Shown here piece by piece: positions 26,201 through 34,770 of a stretch of 64,000 bases of DNA (its first letter is position 1; every line of letters begins with the position of its first letter). This DNA is from Pseudomonas segetis. Lineage in GTDB: Bacteria; Pseudomonadota; Gammaproteobacteria; Pseudomonadales; Pseudomonadaceae. The translations under genes and the position numbers were made by a program. Under the pieces are notes generated by a model. It made no database searches, was not told the origin of the DNA, and saw only the letters and a list, made by a program, of their open reading frames with translations. Location of the stretch: assembly GCF_900188155.1 (NCBI RefSeq), contig NZ_FZOG01000006.1, positions 124,001 to 188,000 on the forward strand. Reading direction: 5' to 3'.

Positions 26201-27740
26201 AGTTAGGCACGGCCTTGCGCGCCAGCAGTTGCTCCTGAATGTAGCGGTTGCAGGCATTGAGCAGTTGCGCGGCGCGCTCCAGTGGAATCATCGCCAAGCC
26301 GCCGCGCACTTGCGTCAGCAGCTCAGGCACGCGGGCCAGGTGATCGTGATTCCACTGCGAGGCAATGAATTCGATAATCGCATCCTTGGCTTGCTCGAGG
26401 CCGGTACGCGCCTCCTTGATCACCAACTGGTGGATTTGCCCAACGTCGGTCGTTGGCAAATGGTTTTCTTCACTGGTGCCCTCTTCCGAGGGGCCAACCA
26501 TGCCGGCCAGCGTCGCCTCGACATAGAGCAGCGCGCCCGCCACATCCATCAACACGGCATCGCTCGGCTCGCGCAAGCCTTGGGCCAAGCCTTGCACCAC
26601 GGCAATCTGGTCGATAATGACCTTGCGCGGCTGGGCAAAGCCCAACACCGCCAAGGTGTCCGAGATCTGCTTGAGCGGCGCAAGCAAGGATTCCAGCTCG
26701 ACAATTTGTACGCGGTCGCTGCGCACAAACAGATCAAGACTGTCTTTGACCCGAACCAACTCCTCACACAGCGCACCGACTACCGAACGCATGGCATTGC
26801 GATCCGGTCCTGCCAGGTTGGCACGTTCGGCGTCTACCGTTTCATCGTCTGGCAAGGCTTCATCCAGGCGATATTGTTCCTTCAACGCGGCTATGCGCGG
26901 GGTCTGGTTGTTGGCCTTGGCGACGTAGAACAGCAGGTTCTTGATCAACTCATCCGGCGCAGGCTGGTTGAACCCCTCCGCGCCCTGGCTCATCAAGCGC
27001 TTGAGTTCTTTATCGACCTCACGCAACAGGCCGCGTACCGAACTGCCATTGGCGATACTGCCGCTGGCCAGGCCTTCAACGACACCCGAGGCGGTCTGCC
27101 ACAACGCGCCGAGCGGGGCGTCCTTGCACAAGGCTTCGAGGCGGGCAAATACCCGCGCCATGTAACCCAGGTTGGTTGGCAGGTCTTGGTTACGCAGCAC
27201 CCCCACCAAGGCCATCTGCAGCATTTGCCGCAGTTTGCGCAGCAGGCCCGGCAACTCGGCGTTGTAACGCTGGGCCAGCGACTCAGTCGACAGCGCAGGC
27301 GCCCGCGAGGACATGTCCGGGGTGAACAGGCTGGTTTCCGAGAGCAGCTTTTCACCGCGCGCCGAACGCAGGTCATTGAGCAGAGGCAGCACGACCATTG
27401 GCAGGTCGCGACGCGCAGTCTGGATTCGGTCCAGATAAACCGGCATTTGCAAGATAGCCTGCATCAGCACTTCCAGGGCTTCACCCTGATTGCCGACACG
27501 GCCTTCCATCAACGCTTGCGAGAGGTGCTCCATCTCTTCCGCGAGCAGAGCCGCGCCGTGGAACTCAACCATCTGCAAGGTACCGTGCACCTGATGCACA
27601 TAGGTCAAGCAAAACCGCATGCGCGTTGGGTCTTGAGGGTTCTCTACGAACGACTCAAGCGCCTGACGTGCCTGCTTCAGGGTTTCTGCTACTTCGCCTT
27701 TGACCCATTCCAGGGCGACATAGTCGTGCCGATCACCCAT
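20271..27740 (-). CDS. chpA: Hybrid sensor histidine kinase / response regulator ChpA
   Basis: Giant CheA-like kinase (about 2,490 residues) that controls type IV pilus extension and retraction and cAMP signalling. Visible phosphotransfer sites: YVHQVHGTLQMVE (~50), AFHTLKGSGRMV (~875), ALHTLKGSAYMA (~1030), DLHTLKGGARMA (~1370), DLHTLKGGARMS (~1610) and VLHTLKGGARLA (~1760). A site near 1170 reads DELTMLGRGAEM, with Thr in place of His. Acidic linkers rich in Glu/Asp/Ala separate them. Then come the kinase core (LEHMLRNAVDHGIES ~2070, GRGVGMDVV), a CheW domain, and a receiver with VMVVDDSVTVRKV and LLDIEMPRMDGF (~2420). The start MGDRHDYVALEW at 27740 has GGAG upstream; an ATG at 27755 overlapping the pilK stop is possible. 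Confidence 0.95.
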   Translation of the reverse strand: MGDRHDYVALEWVKGEVAETLKQARQALESFVENPQDPTRMRFCLTYVHQVHGTLQMVEFHGAALLAEEMEHLSQALMEGRVGNQGEALEVLMQAILQMPVYLDRIQTARRDLPMVVLPLLNDLRSARGEKLLSETSLFTPDMSSRAPALSTESLAQRYNAELPGLLRKLRQMLQMALVGVLRNQDLPTNLGYMARVFARLEALCKDAPLGALWQTASGVVEGLASGSIANGSSVRGLLREVDKELKRLMSQGAEGFNQPAPDELIKNLLFYVAKANNQTPRIAALKEQYRLDEALPDDETVDAERANLAGPDRNAMRSVVGALCEELVRVKDSLDLFVRSDRVQIVELESLLAPLKQISDTLAVLGFAQPRKVIIDQIAVVQGLAQGLREPSDAVLMDVAGALLYVEATLAGMVGPSEEGTSEENHLPTTDVGQIHQLVIKEARTGLEQAKDAIIEFIASQWNHDHLARVPELLTQVRGGLAMIPLERAAQLLNACNRYIQEQLLARKAVPNWQSLDTLADAITSVEYYLERLGDDHASQGNLILDVAEESLESLGYPLHEKASILDQPQEADAPQAFAEPESQASPELDASTEADPQSALPDFDLDLGETDFEPLANPLDDIEVISADSIAEPDAPLDIDLSSDSFETALEQQLDAETPKSEPAPDDLNADFADLESAGNDELNFDLAEITPVEDNSENDIELVDFDFGELEFEPADAPADEQLPTVQLDESPAFSLDDPDLQLEAFSLDSLEPQASWNDEDIAALGLPDVELPSLSEPEQAPGEEAEKPLSIADVMAAPVQVVNPPAHDVPPSLLPPPADEEPFDDELAEVFIEEAGEVLETIAEYYPQWCADTQNKEALIEVRRAFHTLKGSGRMVRALVIGELAWSVENLLNRVLDGSIEADADVQQVISEVIKLIPELVCEYANKAQRQRDDVDLLAMTAHALAKGQRISPSVATAPAESVAAADVLPASGERDEMLDPQLLDIFRSEAETHLETLLRFLADCERELPQPVTDDLQRALHTLKGSAYMAGILPVAEIAAPLEKLVKEFKTNLIALDISEADLLRRAEQLFRLALAQLEEHPLAVLPGAQAFLDDVQKLHQERLDTAESNRKSELGEVRDPQLISIFLAEGMDILLDAEKLLRNWREHPFERQELSALLDELTMLGRGAEMAELPQIDELCEALLDLYGAVEEGSLAVSERFFSEAELAHEALIGMMDQVAAGLQVSAEPQRVEALRLLLGEALDPSKLALLSSPDNNGIDIIELDAATAALQSQADEAAAEDGFVDPAEDTELPASTAEAASGQELDEQSADANAYEALDSEMVEIFLEEAVDLLESASVSLDQWLANPEDKTPLQALYRDLHTLKGGARMANIKPVGDLGHELETLYERLLDGRLDVAPELTGLLQQSHDRLAVQVEQMQARANIAPADDLIAAIAAFIRGDQANADNQPLDEPVDDDREAAEPEHEMPLAELDEEAEQPAIDQPEDEAPALEQALDAEPVDAQVPQGEDVAAEPADFEARDAVPDEGEPLPELSMSAEPVAEPVLPTPLNDERDQELVEIFLEEGFDLLDSSAAALQRWINDVDNSLELESLQRDLHTLKGGARMSEIAEVGDLAHELEFLYEGLSDGRLRASPELFALLQLAHDSLAAMLEAVRDQRPVPNGEALIEAIKQFRNNPGQQLSMPSSVHLQAVEDSSDAAEESDILDIFLEEADDLLEAMEVAVGRWDVNRDDSSAIDDILRVLHTLKGGARLAGQKRLGDQAHDLEQHLSEAQQQPAPWPESIFLDVQSGYEGLVNEVELLRERLANEHLDAPVEAAPSAPVADYQANLSAPIVAASAMPAQELVNKVLPFVRRAQEAAQEAASRRAPQELVKVPAELLEGLVNLAGETSIFRGRVEQQVSDFGFTLSEMEATIDRVRDQLRRLDTETQAQILSSYQAEAERSGYEDFDPLEMDRHSQLQTLSRALFESASDLLDLKETLAARNRDAETLLLQQARVNTELQEGLMRTRMVPFERLIPRLRRIVRQVAGELGKQVEFVVGNADGEMDRTVLERIVAPLEHMLRNAVDHGIESADARRAAGKPAQGTIRLNLGREGGDIALTLTDDGGGINRDAVRRKAIERGLMDADSDLSDYEVLQFILEAGFSTAEKVTQISGRGVGMDVVHSEVKQLGGSMSIDSTPGVGTSFLIRLPFTVSVNRALMVYSGEDLYAIPLNTIEGIVRVSPYELEAYYAPDAPRFEYAGQAYELRYLGDLLNNGQQPKLVGQSLPLPVILVRSSEHTVAVQVDSLAGSREIVVKSLGPQFAGVHGISGATILGDGRVVVILDLLATIRVLHAHLLNQMQPRLVSHKASEAEIEADRPTLVMVVDDSVTVRKVTSRLLERNGMNVLTAKDGVDAISLLQEHKPDIMLLDIEMPRMDGFEVATLVRHDSRLKDLPIIMITSRTGEKHRERALSIGVNEYLGKPYQESLLLESINQLVKRT

Positions 27741-27751
27741 AGTCACTCCGC

Positions 27752-28633
27752 TCATAACTTGCCCTTACGGGTAAACGCCAGAACTCGCTCGTCGGCGACC
27801 GGTATCAAATCCGGATGCTGCCAACCCGCCACTTCGCCAACTCCAATAACCAGCAGACCACCCGGTGCAAGGCGCTCTGCCAGGCAATTGAGGATCTCTC
27901 GGCGACGCCAGCGACGAAAATAAATCAACAAGTTCTGACAAAAAATAACGTCCATACCGGCCATTGGCGCCTTTGCCAACTCCAGTACATTGAGCTTGGC
28001 GCAACATACTTGCGACGCCAGTTCCGGTAATACCTTGAAGCCGCCATCGGGCTCAGCGGAAAAATAACGCTGAGCTATATGCGCCTCTAACTGCTCAAGC
28101 TTGCGCGCCGCAAAACGCCCTTCACGGGCCTTGCTCAACGCGTTGAGGCTGATATCGGTGCCGGTCACCGCATAATGTGCAGGCAATCCGGCATCCTCCA
28201 GCACCTGGGCGGCAGTGATGGCCAATGAATACGGCTCCTCACCACTGGAGCAACCCACGCTCCACAATTCCCATGGCTTATTCAGCGGCTGCTGCAACCG
28301 AGATTGCAGGTAACGCTCAAGCACATCAAATGAGGCACGATGACGAAAAAACCGGGTCTCCTGAACCGTTAACCGATCCAGCAGCACAGACCACTCAACC
28401 GCGCCACGCGGGCCATCAGTCACCTGACGATAGTAGTCGGCGTATTCATTGACACCCAGCTCCCGCATGCGCGAACTCAGGTTGGTCTGCAAAAACGCCT
28501 TGCGCTGCTCCTGAATCACGACACCAGTACGATCTTCGAGCAGAACCTGCCAGCTGTGGAATTCGTCGTTAGACATTTCCAGGACTGGCTGCAAGGCCCA
28601 CGCACCATGCGGGTTGTCGTGACGTTCGGTCAT
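27752..28633 (-). CDS. pilK: CheR-type methyltransferase PilK
   Basis: SAM-dependent methyltransferase, 293 residues, expected to methylate glutamates of PilJ. N-terminal CheR_N helices (WQVLLEDRTGVVIQEQRKAF), the contact motif TRFFRHRASFDVLERYL, and the SAM site LWSVGCSSGEEPYSLAI and VTGTDISLNALSKAREG. The catalytic-domain end MDVIFCQNLLIYFRRW is also clear. The start MTERHDNPHG at 28633 with AGGA upstream gives the usual PilK length. It lies between pilJ and chpA. Confidence 0.93.
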   Translation of the reverse strand: MTERHDNPHGAWALQPVLEMSNDEFHSWQVLLEDRTGVVIQEQRKAFLQTNLSSRMRELGVNEYADYYRQVTDGPRGAVEWSVLLDRLTVQETRFFRHRASFDVLERYLQSRLQQPLNKPWELWSVGCSSGEEPYSLAITAAQVLEDAGLPAHYAVTGTDISLNALSKAREGRFAARKLEQLEAHIAQRYFSAEPDGGFKVLPELASQVCCAKLNVLELAKAPMAGMDVIFCQNLLIYFRRWRRREILNCLAERLAPGGLLVIGVGEVAGWQHPDLIPVADERVLAFTRKGKL

Positions 28634-28684
28634 AATCCTGGGACTCCGGGCAGCGACCTTTGCAAGCCGCTGCGCAGCCATCGA

Positions 28685-30730
28685 TTAAGCCTGCTCCCCT
28701 TCCGGCAAGGTAAAGCCGGATACCGACTTACGCATCTCACTGGCCATTTTCGCCAAGTTACCAATGCTCTTGGCGGTTGCGGTAGTACCGGACGACGTTT
28801 GCGAGGTGATCTCCTGAATCACGTTCATGGTGTTGGAGATGTGGCCGGCAGACGATGCCTGTTGGCGTGCGGCGTTGGAGATGTTCTGGATCAAGGCCGC
28901 GAGGGTCTTGGATACTTTCTCGATCTCTTCCAGTGCAACCCCGGCGTCCTGCGCCAGGCGTGCACCGCGCACCACTTCAGAGGTGGTCTGTTCCATCGAA
29001 ATAACAGCTTCGTTGGTGTCAGTCTGAATCGTCTTAACCAGCGCCTCGATCTGCTTGGTTGCAGCAGATGAACGTTCTGCCAGACGCTGTACCTCGTCCG
29101 CTACCACGGCGAAGCCTCGGCCTGCGTCACCAGCCATGGAGGCCTGGATTGCAGCATTAAGGGCGAGGATGTTGGTCTGGTCGGCAATGTCGTTAATCAG
29201 GCTAACGATGTCACCAATCTCCTGGGACGACTCACCAAGGCGCTTGATCCGCTTCGAGGTGTCCTGGATCTGCTCACGGATGTTATCCATGCCGGTGATG
29301 GTGTTGTGCACCACCTCGTTACCCTTGTTGGCAATGGCTACCGAACGCTCCGCTACCGCAGAGGATTCAGAGGCGTTCGCCGATACCTGGTCAATCGACA
29401 CCGCCATTTCGTTGATGGCCGCCGAAGCACCGGCAATTTCCTGCGCCTGGTGCTCGGAAGCCTCGGCCAGGTGCATTGCCGTTGCCTGGGTTTCCTGGGC
29501 CGCGCCTGCCACCTGTACGGCGGTCAGGTTAATGGTCGCAACCAGGTCACGCAGTTGGTCGATGGAGTAGTTGATGGAGTCAGCAATCGCACCGGTGAAG
29601 TCCTCGGTTACCGTTGCCGCCACCGTCAAGTCACCGTCGGCGAGGTCGGCAATTTCGTCGAGCAGTCGCAAAATCGCCGTTTGGTTACGATCATTCTTTT
29701 CAGCCGTTTCAGCCAGTCGGCGGTTGGTCGAACGGACCATCACGATACCAATCAGGATGATCGAAGCCAGTACCAGCAAACCCAGTACATAGCCCACCAG
29801 GGTATTGACCTGGCGGCTGTCGGCCAGGCCTTCAAAACCCAGGGACAGGTCCGAGGCTTTGTCGAGCAGGGTTTGCGAAACCGTAAAGATGGAGTTGGCC
29901 GACTCACGAACCTGGAACAGCTCTGGCGAGGTCTCGAGAATCTCGTCCACCGAACCCGATACGAATTCGAACAGCTCGGAAATCTCACCCAGACGATCCA
30001 GAGCTTCGCTGTCTTCCACCTTGGTGATTTCCATGGCGGCGTTGCCTTCGAGCATCGCATTCAATACGCGACCGAAGAGGCTGGCGTCACGACCGAAGGT
30101 GTCGGCGGCCTGCACCGAGTCCGTGTCACCGGCAAGTACCTTGTTCACCGAACCCAGGATACGTTCTGCCAACAGCGACTGGCGCTGGGCAACCGAAACC
30201 TGAGCAGCGGGCGCGCCACTTTCCAACAGGATGTCGACGACTTCTTCGTACTCGACCTGCAACTGTGGAATGGTTTCAGCCAGAGTCGCAGCTACCTGGT
30301 GCAGCGACAGAACCGTTTGCTCGCTGGCCAGGATGGAGTCGGTGTTTTTACGCAAGCTGTCCCAGTCCTTCTGCACAGCCGCCATTTGCGGCTGCACCAG
30401 TTCTGGAGCGGATGGCAAACCGCTTTCAGGGTTGCCATCGGTCAGGATTGCCCAGCGCTTCTGGAAGTCGTTACGTGCATCACGCAACAAACCAAAGGCC
30501 TCGGGCGTACCCGTTGCTGCTTCCGTGGCGTTTTTCGCAATACGCTGGGACAGAACACGCAGCTCACCGGAGTGGCTGATGTATTCAGTATCGTAGTTGG
30601 ACTGGGTGTTGATATAAGCAAAGTTAGCGAACAGCAATACAACTGACACGATCAGGACGATAAACAGCCCCAAAATCAGTGTACTGCTCCGCGTACCCGC
30701 GAATAATTTGCCTGCATTTAGTTTTTTCAT
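28685..30730 (-). CDS. pilJ: Type IV pilus chemoreceptor PilJ
   Basis: Methyl-accepting chemoreceptor, 681 residues, that senses pilus/surface signals and feeds ChpA. Architecture: TM1 (LILGLFIVLIVSVVLLFANF, residues ~18-37), a long periplasmic helical region with two PilJ-type modules, TM2 near 312-332 (VLGLLVLASIILIGIVMV), HAMP, then the signalling hairpin with tip DQTNILALNAAIQASMAG and GRGFAVVADEVQRLAERS. The start MKKLNAGKLFAG at 30730 gives the normal length. It is followed after 51 bases by pilK and preceded by pilI. Confidence 0.95.
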   Translation of the reverse strand: MKKLNAGKLFAGTRSSTLILGLFIVLIVSVVLLFANFAYINTQSNYDTEYISHSGELRVLSQRIAKNATEAATGTPEAFGLLRDARNDFQKRWAILTDGNPESGLPSAPELVQPQMAAVQKDWDSLRKNTDSILASEQTVLSLHQVAATLAETIPQLQVEYEEVVDILLESGAPAAQVSVAQRQSLLAERILGSVNKVLAGDTDSVQAADTFGRDASLFGRVLNAMLEGNAAMEITKVEDSEALDRLGEISELFEFVSGSVDEILETSPELFQVRESANSIFTVSQTLLDKASDLSLGFEGLADSRQVNTLVGYVLGLLVLASIILIGIVMVRSTNRRLAETAEKNDRNQTAILRLLDEIADLADGDLTVAATVTEDFTGAIADSINYSIDQLRDLVATINLTAVQVAGAAQETQATAMHLAEASEHQAQEIAGASAAINEMAVSIDQVSANASESSAVAERSVAIANKGNEVVHNTITGMDNIREQIQDTSKRIKRLGESSQEIGDIVSLINDIADQTNILALNAAIQASMAGDAGRGFAVVADEVQRLAERSSAATKQIEALVKTIQTDTNEAVISMEQTTSEVVRGARLAQDAGVALEEIEKVSKTLAALIQNISNAARQQASSAGHISNTMNVIQEITSQTSSGTTATAKSIGNLAKMASEMRKSVSGFTLPEGEQA

Positions 30731-30815
30731 TATCTGGCCCCCGCCTGGACCGACCGCACTACGGTTCCCATATAACGCCAAAAGGCCGGCAAAGCCGACC
30801 CAACCGAAAATCTTA

Positions 30816-31352
30816 TTAAAATGCTACCGCTAGAAAGTCTGGGTTCTGTGCCAGCGCAAATGGGCTGAACACCAACCAAGCTTGCTCACGTTGAAAGACG
30901 CCATGAATAAACGGCGCTACCGATGTTTCCAGTGGAGGCAGATCTTCGGAGAATGTATCCACCGAAAAGTGCTGCATACCAAAGACTTCATCGACCGTCA
31001 GGCCGGCAAAGATCTCTTGATGGTCCACCACCAACACCCGCCGCTGCTTGCGCAGTGGCGACAACTCATTACCCAGGAAGCCACACAGGTCCATGACCGG
31101 AAGCAAGCGACCACGCACGTTTGCCACACCCTTGACCCAGCTCTTCACGCCTGGCAACAAGGTATAACGTGGTTCATGCAATACCTCACCGACCTCACCC
31201 ATCGGTGCCACGAACAAACGCTCCCCCATCCGGAACCCGATACCACTCCACGTCTGCTGCGCGGTTTGCTGCATAGGCAAGCCAGCCGCAAGCGCACGAC
31301 AGCGCTGGTCGATCTCGAGAAGTTTTTCAAAGGGTGTTTGTGCGTCGGACAT
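30816..31352 (-). CDS. pilI: CheW-like adaptor PilI
   Basis: 178-residue CheW-domain protein linking PilJ to ChpA. Typical features: GIGFRMGERLFVAPMGEVGE, LPGVKSWVKGVANVRGRLLP, VMDLCGFLG and RVLVVDHQEIFAGLTVDEVF. The ATG at 31352 (MSDAQTPFEKL) is used; a GTG two codons upstream is in frame. Same transcript as pilG and pilH. Confidence 0.94.
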   Translation of the reverse strand: MSDAQTPFEKLLEIDQRCRALAAGLPMQQTAQQTWSGIGFRMGERLFVAPMGEVGEVLHEPRYTLLPGVKSWVKGVANVRGRLLPVMDLCGFLGNELSPLRKQRRVLVVDHQEIFAGLTVDEVFGMQHFSVDTFSEDLPPLETSVAPFIHGVFQREQAWLVFSPFALAQNPDFLAVAF

Positions 31353-31396
31353 GCCCACTGCAGCCTTTTGGTTAGAGTTTGCCTACTGGCGCGGAA

Positions 31397-31762
31397 TTAA
31401 CCGGCCAGCACAGCGTTCAGCGTTTTCAGCAGCGTGTCTTCATCAATCGGCTTGGTCAGGTAGTCTTTAGCGCCTTGGCGCTTACCCCAGACCTTGTCAG
31501 TTTCCTGATCCTTGGTGGTGACGATGATCACTGGAATGTGATTGGTGTCCGCATCCTTGGTCAGTTGACGTGTCGCCTGGAAGCCGTTCAGCCCGGGCAT
31601 CACGATATCCATCAATACCGCGTCTGGTTTTTCCTGGCGAGCCAGGGCAACGCCATCGGCGCCATTTTCCGCCTTCAATACTTCATGACCGTGCTTTTCC
31701 AGCATTGCGGTCAGCTTGTACATCTCGGTCGGCGAGTCATCAACAATCAGAATTCGAGCCAT
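31397..31762 (-). CDS. pilH: CheY-like response regulator PilH
   Basis: 121-residue single-domain receiver: LIVDDSPTEMYKLTAM with the acidic pocket, phosphorylatable Asp in DAVLMDIVMPGLNGFQAT, Thr in VIIVTTKDQETDK and Lys in DYLTKPIDEDTLL. In P. aeruginosa PilH counteracts PilG, promoting PilT-dependent retraction and damping ChpA output. The start is MARILI; pilG lies 44 bases upstream. Confidence 0.95.
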   Translation of the reverse strand: MARILIVDDSPTEMYKLTAMLEKHGHEVLKAENGADGVALARQEKPDAVLMDIVMPGLNGFQATRQLTKDADTNHIPVIIVTTKDQETDKVWGKRQGAKDYLTKPIDEDTLLKTLNAVLAG

Positions 31763-31805
31763 GGTGCGTCTCACTACTTAAAGGACATCGGTACGTATAC
31801 GGATG

Positions 31806-32213
31806 TCAGGATGCTTGTTCCACCGGCATAAAGTCAGGCACATGGTTTTTGATCGCACCGAGCAACTCTTCCTTACTGAAGGGTTTGGTCAGGTATTGAT
31901 CGGAGCCCACGATTCGCCCTTTGGCTTTATCGAACAGCCCATCCTTCGAGGACAGCATGATCACCGGCGTGGATTTGAAAGCGCTATTATTCTTGATCAG
32001 GGCGCACGTCTGATAACCATCAAGACGCGGCATCATGATATCGACAAAAATAATGTTCGGATGGGTATCGGCAATTTTTGCCAAGGCATCGAAACCATCT
32101 ACTGCAGTAATTACATCGCAACCCACTTTCTTGAGCAGGGTTTCTGCGGTTCGACGAATCGTTTTCGAATCGTCAATGACCATTACTCTCAAACCCTCGG
32201 AATGCTGTTCCAT
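31806..32213 (-). CDS. pilG: CheY-like response regulator PilG
   Basis: 135-residue receiver and first gene of the pilG-chpC operon. VMVIDDSKTIRRTAETLL, the phospho-Asp region IIFVDIMMPRLDGYQTC, PVIMLSSKDGLFDK and QYLTKPFSKEELL are intact. PilG drives pilus extension (PilB) and CyaB activity in P. aeruginosa. The ATG at 32213 gives the same length as PAO1 PilG. Confidence 0.95.
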   Translation of the reverse strand: MEQHSEGLRVMVIDDSKTIRRTAETLLKKVGCDVITAVDGFDALAKIADTHPNIIFVDIMMPRLDGYQTCALIKNNSAFKSTPVIMLSSKDGLFDKAKGRIVGSDQYLTKPFSKEELLGAIKNHVPDFMPVEQAS

Positions 32214-32606
32214 GTTTGCCCTACCATCGCCTCGGTGAGTCATTATTTTTTCTGCTGGAGCCAGTTCAGCTCGACCGCCCATCTAATGATGTCGCGTCAA
32301 AACACAATAATCTTCAGCCGCCCCGTCACCCTGATTTTGTCGGTGCCAGGCGGTTTATCGCGTGTGAGCAGTGCGGACACAGCCTTTGAACAGGCTCCTT
32401 AGATTGACGCCTGAACATCTGACGCCAATAGATTGTTACCCTGATCATTCGGCCTTTTTAGCACACTCTCCAGATGCAAGCTATAAGCTACCGACGCCTA
32501 AGGTTTTTTCCTTGAACGACTACACAATCAGCGCCAATTAAAGGCTCGTGTATAGTCTCCAACATCTTATTAACAGCTCACATTGTGACTTTACGGAGAA
32601 AAATAC
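32214..32606. other. Divergent promoter region pilG / gshB
   Basis: About 390 bases with no gene I can support. It must hold the outward promoters of the pilGHIJK-chpABC operon (-) and gshB (+). A tatagt hexamer at 32553-32558 is a plausible -10 for gshB, ~50 bases before its ATG. Confidence 0.35.
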
Positions 32607-33563
32607 ATGACCGTTCGTGTCGGCATCGTCATGGATCCTATCGCGCAGATATCTTTCAAGAAGGACAGTTCCCTGGCCATGCTCCTCGCAGCCCAGGCCC
32701 GTGACTGGTCGCTGTTCTACATGGAGGTCAAGGATCTGTACCAGGCCAAAGGCCAGGCCCGCGCCCGTGTTTGCCCGCTCAAGGTGTTTTACGACCCCGA
32801 GCACTGGTTTGAACTCGGCGCGGAACAAGACATGCTGCTGTCGGACCTGGATGTGATCCTGATGCGCAAGGACCCGCCGTTCGACAATGAATTCGTCTAT
32901 GCGACCTATCTGCTGGAACAGGCCGAGAATGCTGGCAGCCTGGTGGTCAACCGCCCGCAAAGCCTGCGCGACTGCAACGAAAAGCTCTTTGCCACCCAAT
33001 TCCCGCAGTTCACCCCGGAAACCATCGTCAGCCGGCGCGCCGACATCCTGCGCGAGTTTGCCCGCGAACAAGGCGACGTCATCCTCAAGCCCCTCGACGG
33101 CATGGGCGGCTCGATGATTTTCCGTCATCGCCAGGGCGACCCAAACCTGTCGGTAATCCTGGAAACGCTGACCGCACACGGCACCCAGCAAATCATGGCG
33201 CAAGGCTATCTGCCTGCCATTGTCGATGGTGACAAGCGCATTCTGATGATCGACGGCGAACCGGTGCCCTACTGCCTGGCGCGAATTCCCGCAGCGGGCG
33301 AAACCCGTGGCAACCTGGCCGCAGGTGGACGCGGCGAGGCGCGCCCATTGAGCGCACGGGACCTGGAAATTGCCCAGGGCATCGGCCCTACCTTGCGTGA
33401 AAAAGGCTTGTTGTTCGTGGGCCTGGATGTAATTGGCGACAACCTGACCGAAATCAACGTAACCAGTCCAACCTGCATCCGTGAAATCGATGCAGCCTAT
33501 GACACCAAGATCGCTGAACGGCTAATGGATGTCATTGCCGACAAACTCAAGGCCGGCAAATAA
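32607..33563 (+). CDS. gshB: Glutathione synthetase
   Basis: ATP-grasp ligase joining γ-glutamylcysteine and glycine, 318 residues. N-terminal VRVGIVMDPIAQISFKKDSS, the DVILMRKDPPFDNEFVYATY block, the ATP-binding DVILKPLDGMGGSMIFRH glycine loop and the metal-binding end GDNLTEINVTSPTCIREID are all standard for GshB. ACGGAG is placed 9 bases before the ATG. Confidence 0.97.
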   Translation: MTVRVGIVMDPIAQISFKKDSSLAMLLAAQARDWSLFYMEVKDLYQAKGQARARVCPLKVFYDPEHWFELGAEQDMLLSDLDVILMRKDPPFDNEFVYATYLLEQAENAGSLVVNRPQSLRDCNEKLFATQFPQFTPETIVSRRADILREFAREQGDVILKPLDGMGGSMIFRHRQGDPNLSVILETLTAHGTQQIMAQGYLPAIVDGDKRILMIDGEPVPYCLARIPAAGETRGNLAAGGRGEARPLSARDLEIAQGIGPTLREKGLLFVGLDVIGDNLTEINVTSPTCIREIDAAYDTKIAERLMDVIADKLKAGK

Positions 33564-33573
33564 CTTGAGCAAC

Positions 33574-33614
33574 AAGCCCTGAATCGACGCACGCACCACC
33601 AGGATTCAGGGCTT
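33574..33614 (+). terminator. Hairpin after gshB
   Basis: Perfect 12-bp inverted repeat (aagccctgaatc / gattcagggctt) 10 bases after the gshB stop, loop 17 nt, followed by gggggccttttgg. Confidence 0.65.
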
Positions 33615-33766
33615 GGGGGCCTTTTGGCACTGCCTCGCCTGGGCGTAAATTAAGTAGCACCAGCCAGGACACAAGTTTGAAGCAGGTAGCAGCTTTGCAC
33701 TTGAAACTTGCAGGCCATGGCCTCTAGTCGGCAGACTGCGCGGCATTCCGAGCTGAACCTTATTTC

Positions 33767-34663
33767 ATGAAATCACCAGCCAAGACCACAAACACACCTT
33801 CTTCTGCAGTCAAGCCAGCAGATCGACTGGGCTTCACGCTGTTCCTGGCAGCCGTGCTGCATATCGCGTTGATTCTTGGCTTGAGCTTCAGCCTGGCTGA
33901 CCCGGTAACCATCAGCAAGACCCTGGAAATCACCCTGTCGACCTTCAAAAGTGAAGAAAAGCCCAAAGAGGCGGACTTCCTGGCCCAGGACAATCAGCAG
34001 GGCAGCGGCACGCTCGACCACAAGGCGGCACCGAAAACCACCGAACAGGCCCCCTTCCAGGACACCCAAGTCAAGCACGTGACACCCCCAGCGGCACCAC
34101 AACCACCCCCAGTGCCCAAGCAAGAACCGAAAAAGGTCGTGGCCACCAAGAAGCCACAACCGCAGAAGGTCCAGGCCAAGCAGGAAAAGGTCAAGCAAGT
34201 CGAACCCACCCGCGAGGCGCCGACCTTCGACCGCGAGCAACTGAGCAGCGAAATCGCCAGCCTTGAAGCCGAGCTGGCACAAGAAGTCCAGCAATATGCC
34301 AAGCGACCCAAGATTGTGCGCCTCAACGCAGCCTCGACCATGCGCGACAAGGGTGCCTGGTACAAGGACGAGTGGCGCAAGAAGGTTGAACGCATCGGCA
34401 ACCTTAACTACCCGGACGACGCCCGGCGCAAGCAAATCTACGGCAGCCTGCGCATGCTGGTATCGATCAACCGTGACGGCAGCCTGCATGAAGTGCTGGT
34501 ACTGGAGTCGTCCGGCCAGCCACTGCTCGACAAAGCGGCGCTGCGAATTGTGCGACTGGCAGCGCCCTATGCGCCCTTCAGCGGTGACCTGGCAGATGTC
34601 GACCGCCTGGAAATCATCCGCACCTGGCGCTTTGAGCGCGGCGACCGTTTGTCGAGCAACTAG
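33767..34663 (+). CDS. tonB3: TonB family protein (TonB3 type)
   Basis: 298-residue energy-transducing protein. N-terminal anchor LGFTLFLAAVLHIALILGLS (~residues 21-40), a Pro/Lys-rich spacer (PPAAPQPPPVPKQEPKK), a coiled-coil stretch (DREQLSSEIASLEAELAQEV) and a TonB C-terminal domain with YPDDARRKQIYGSLRMLVSI and IIRTWRFER. Position between gshB and algH equals PA0406 (tonB3) of PAO1, reported to affect type IV pilus assembly rather than iron uptake; the symbol rests on that synteny. Confidence 0.82.
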   Translation: MKSPAKTTNTPSSAVKPADRLGFTLFLAAVLHIALILGLSFSLADPVTISKTLEITLSTFKSEEKPKEADFLAQDNQQGSGTLDHKAAPKTTEQAPFQDTQVKHVTPPAAPQPPPVPKQEPKKVVATKKPQPQKVQAKQEKVKQVEPTREAPTFDREQLSSEIASLEAELAQEVQQYAKRPKIVRLNAASTMRDKGAWYKDEWRKKVERIGNLNYPDDARRKQIYGSLRMLVSINRDGSLHEVLVLESSGQPLLDKAALRIVRLAAPYAPFSGDLADVDRLEIIRTWRFERGDRLSSN

Positions 34664-34770
34664 CCCTGGCAGGACTATTTACTCCATCTGCTGGTTTTTT
34701 ATCGCCAGCCCATTGAGTAAATCCCTGTTTTGGCTTCCCGGCTCAGGTCGCAGGCTTTAAGCTAGCGCTC

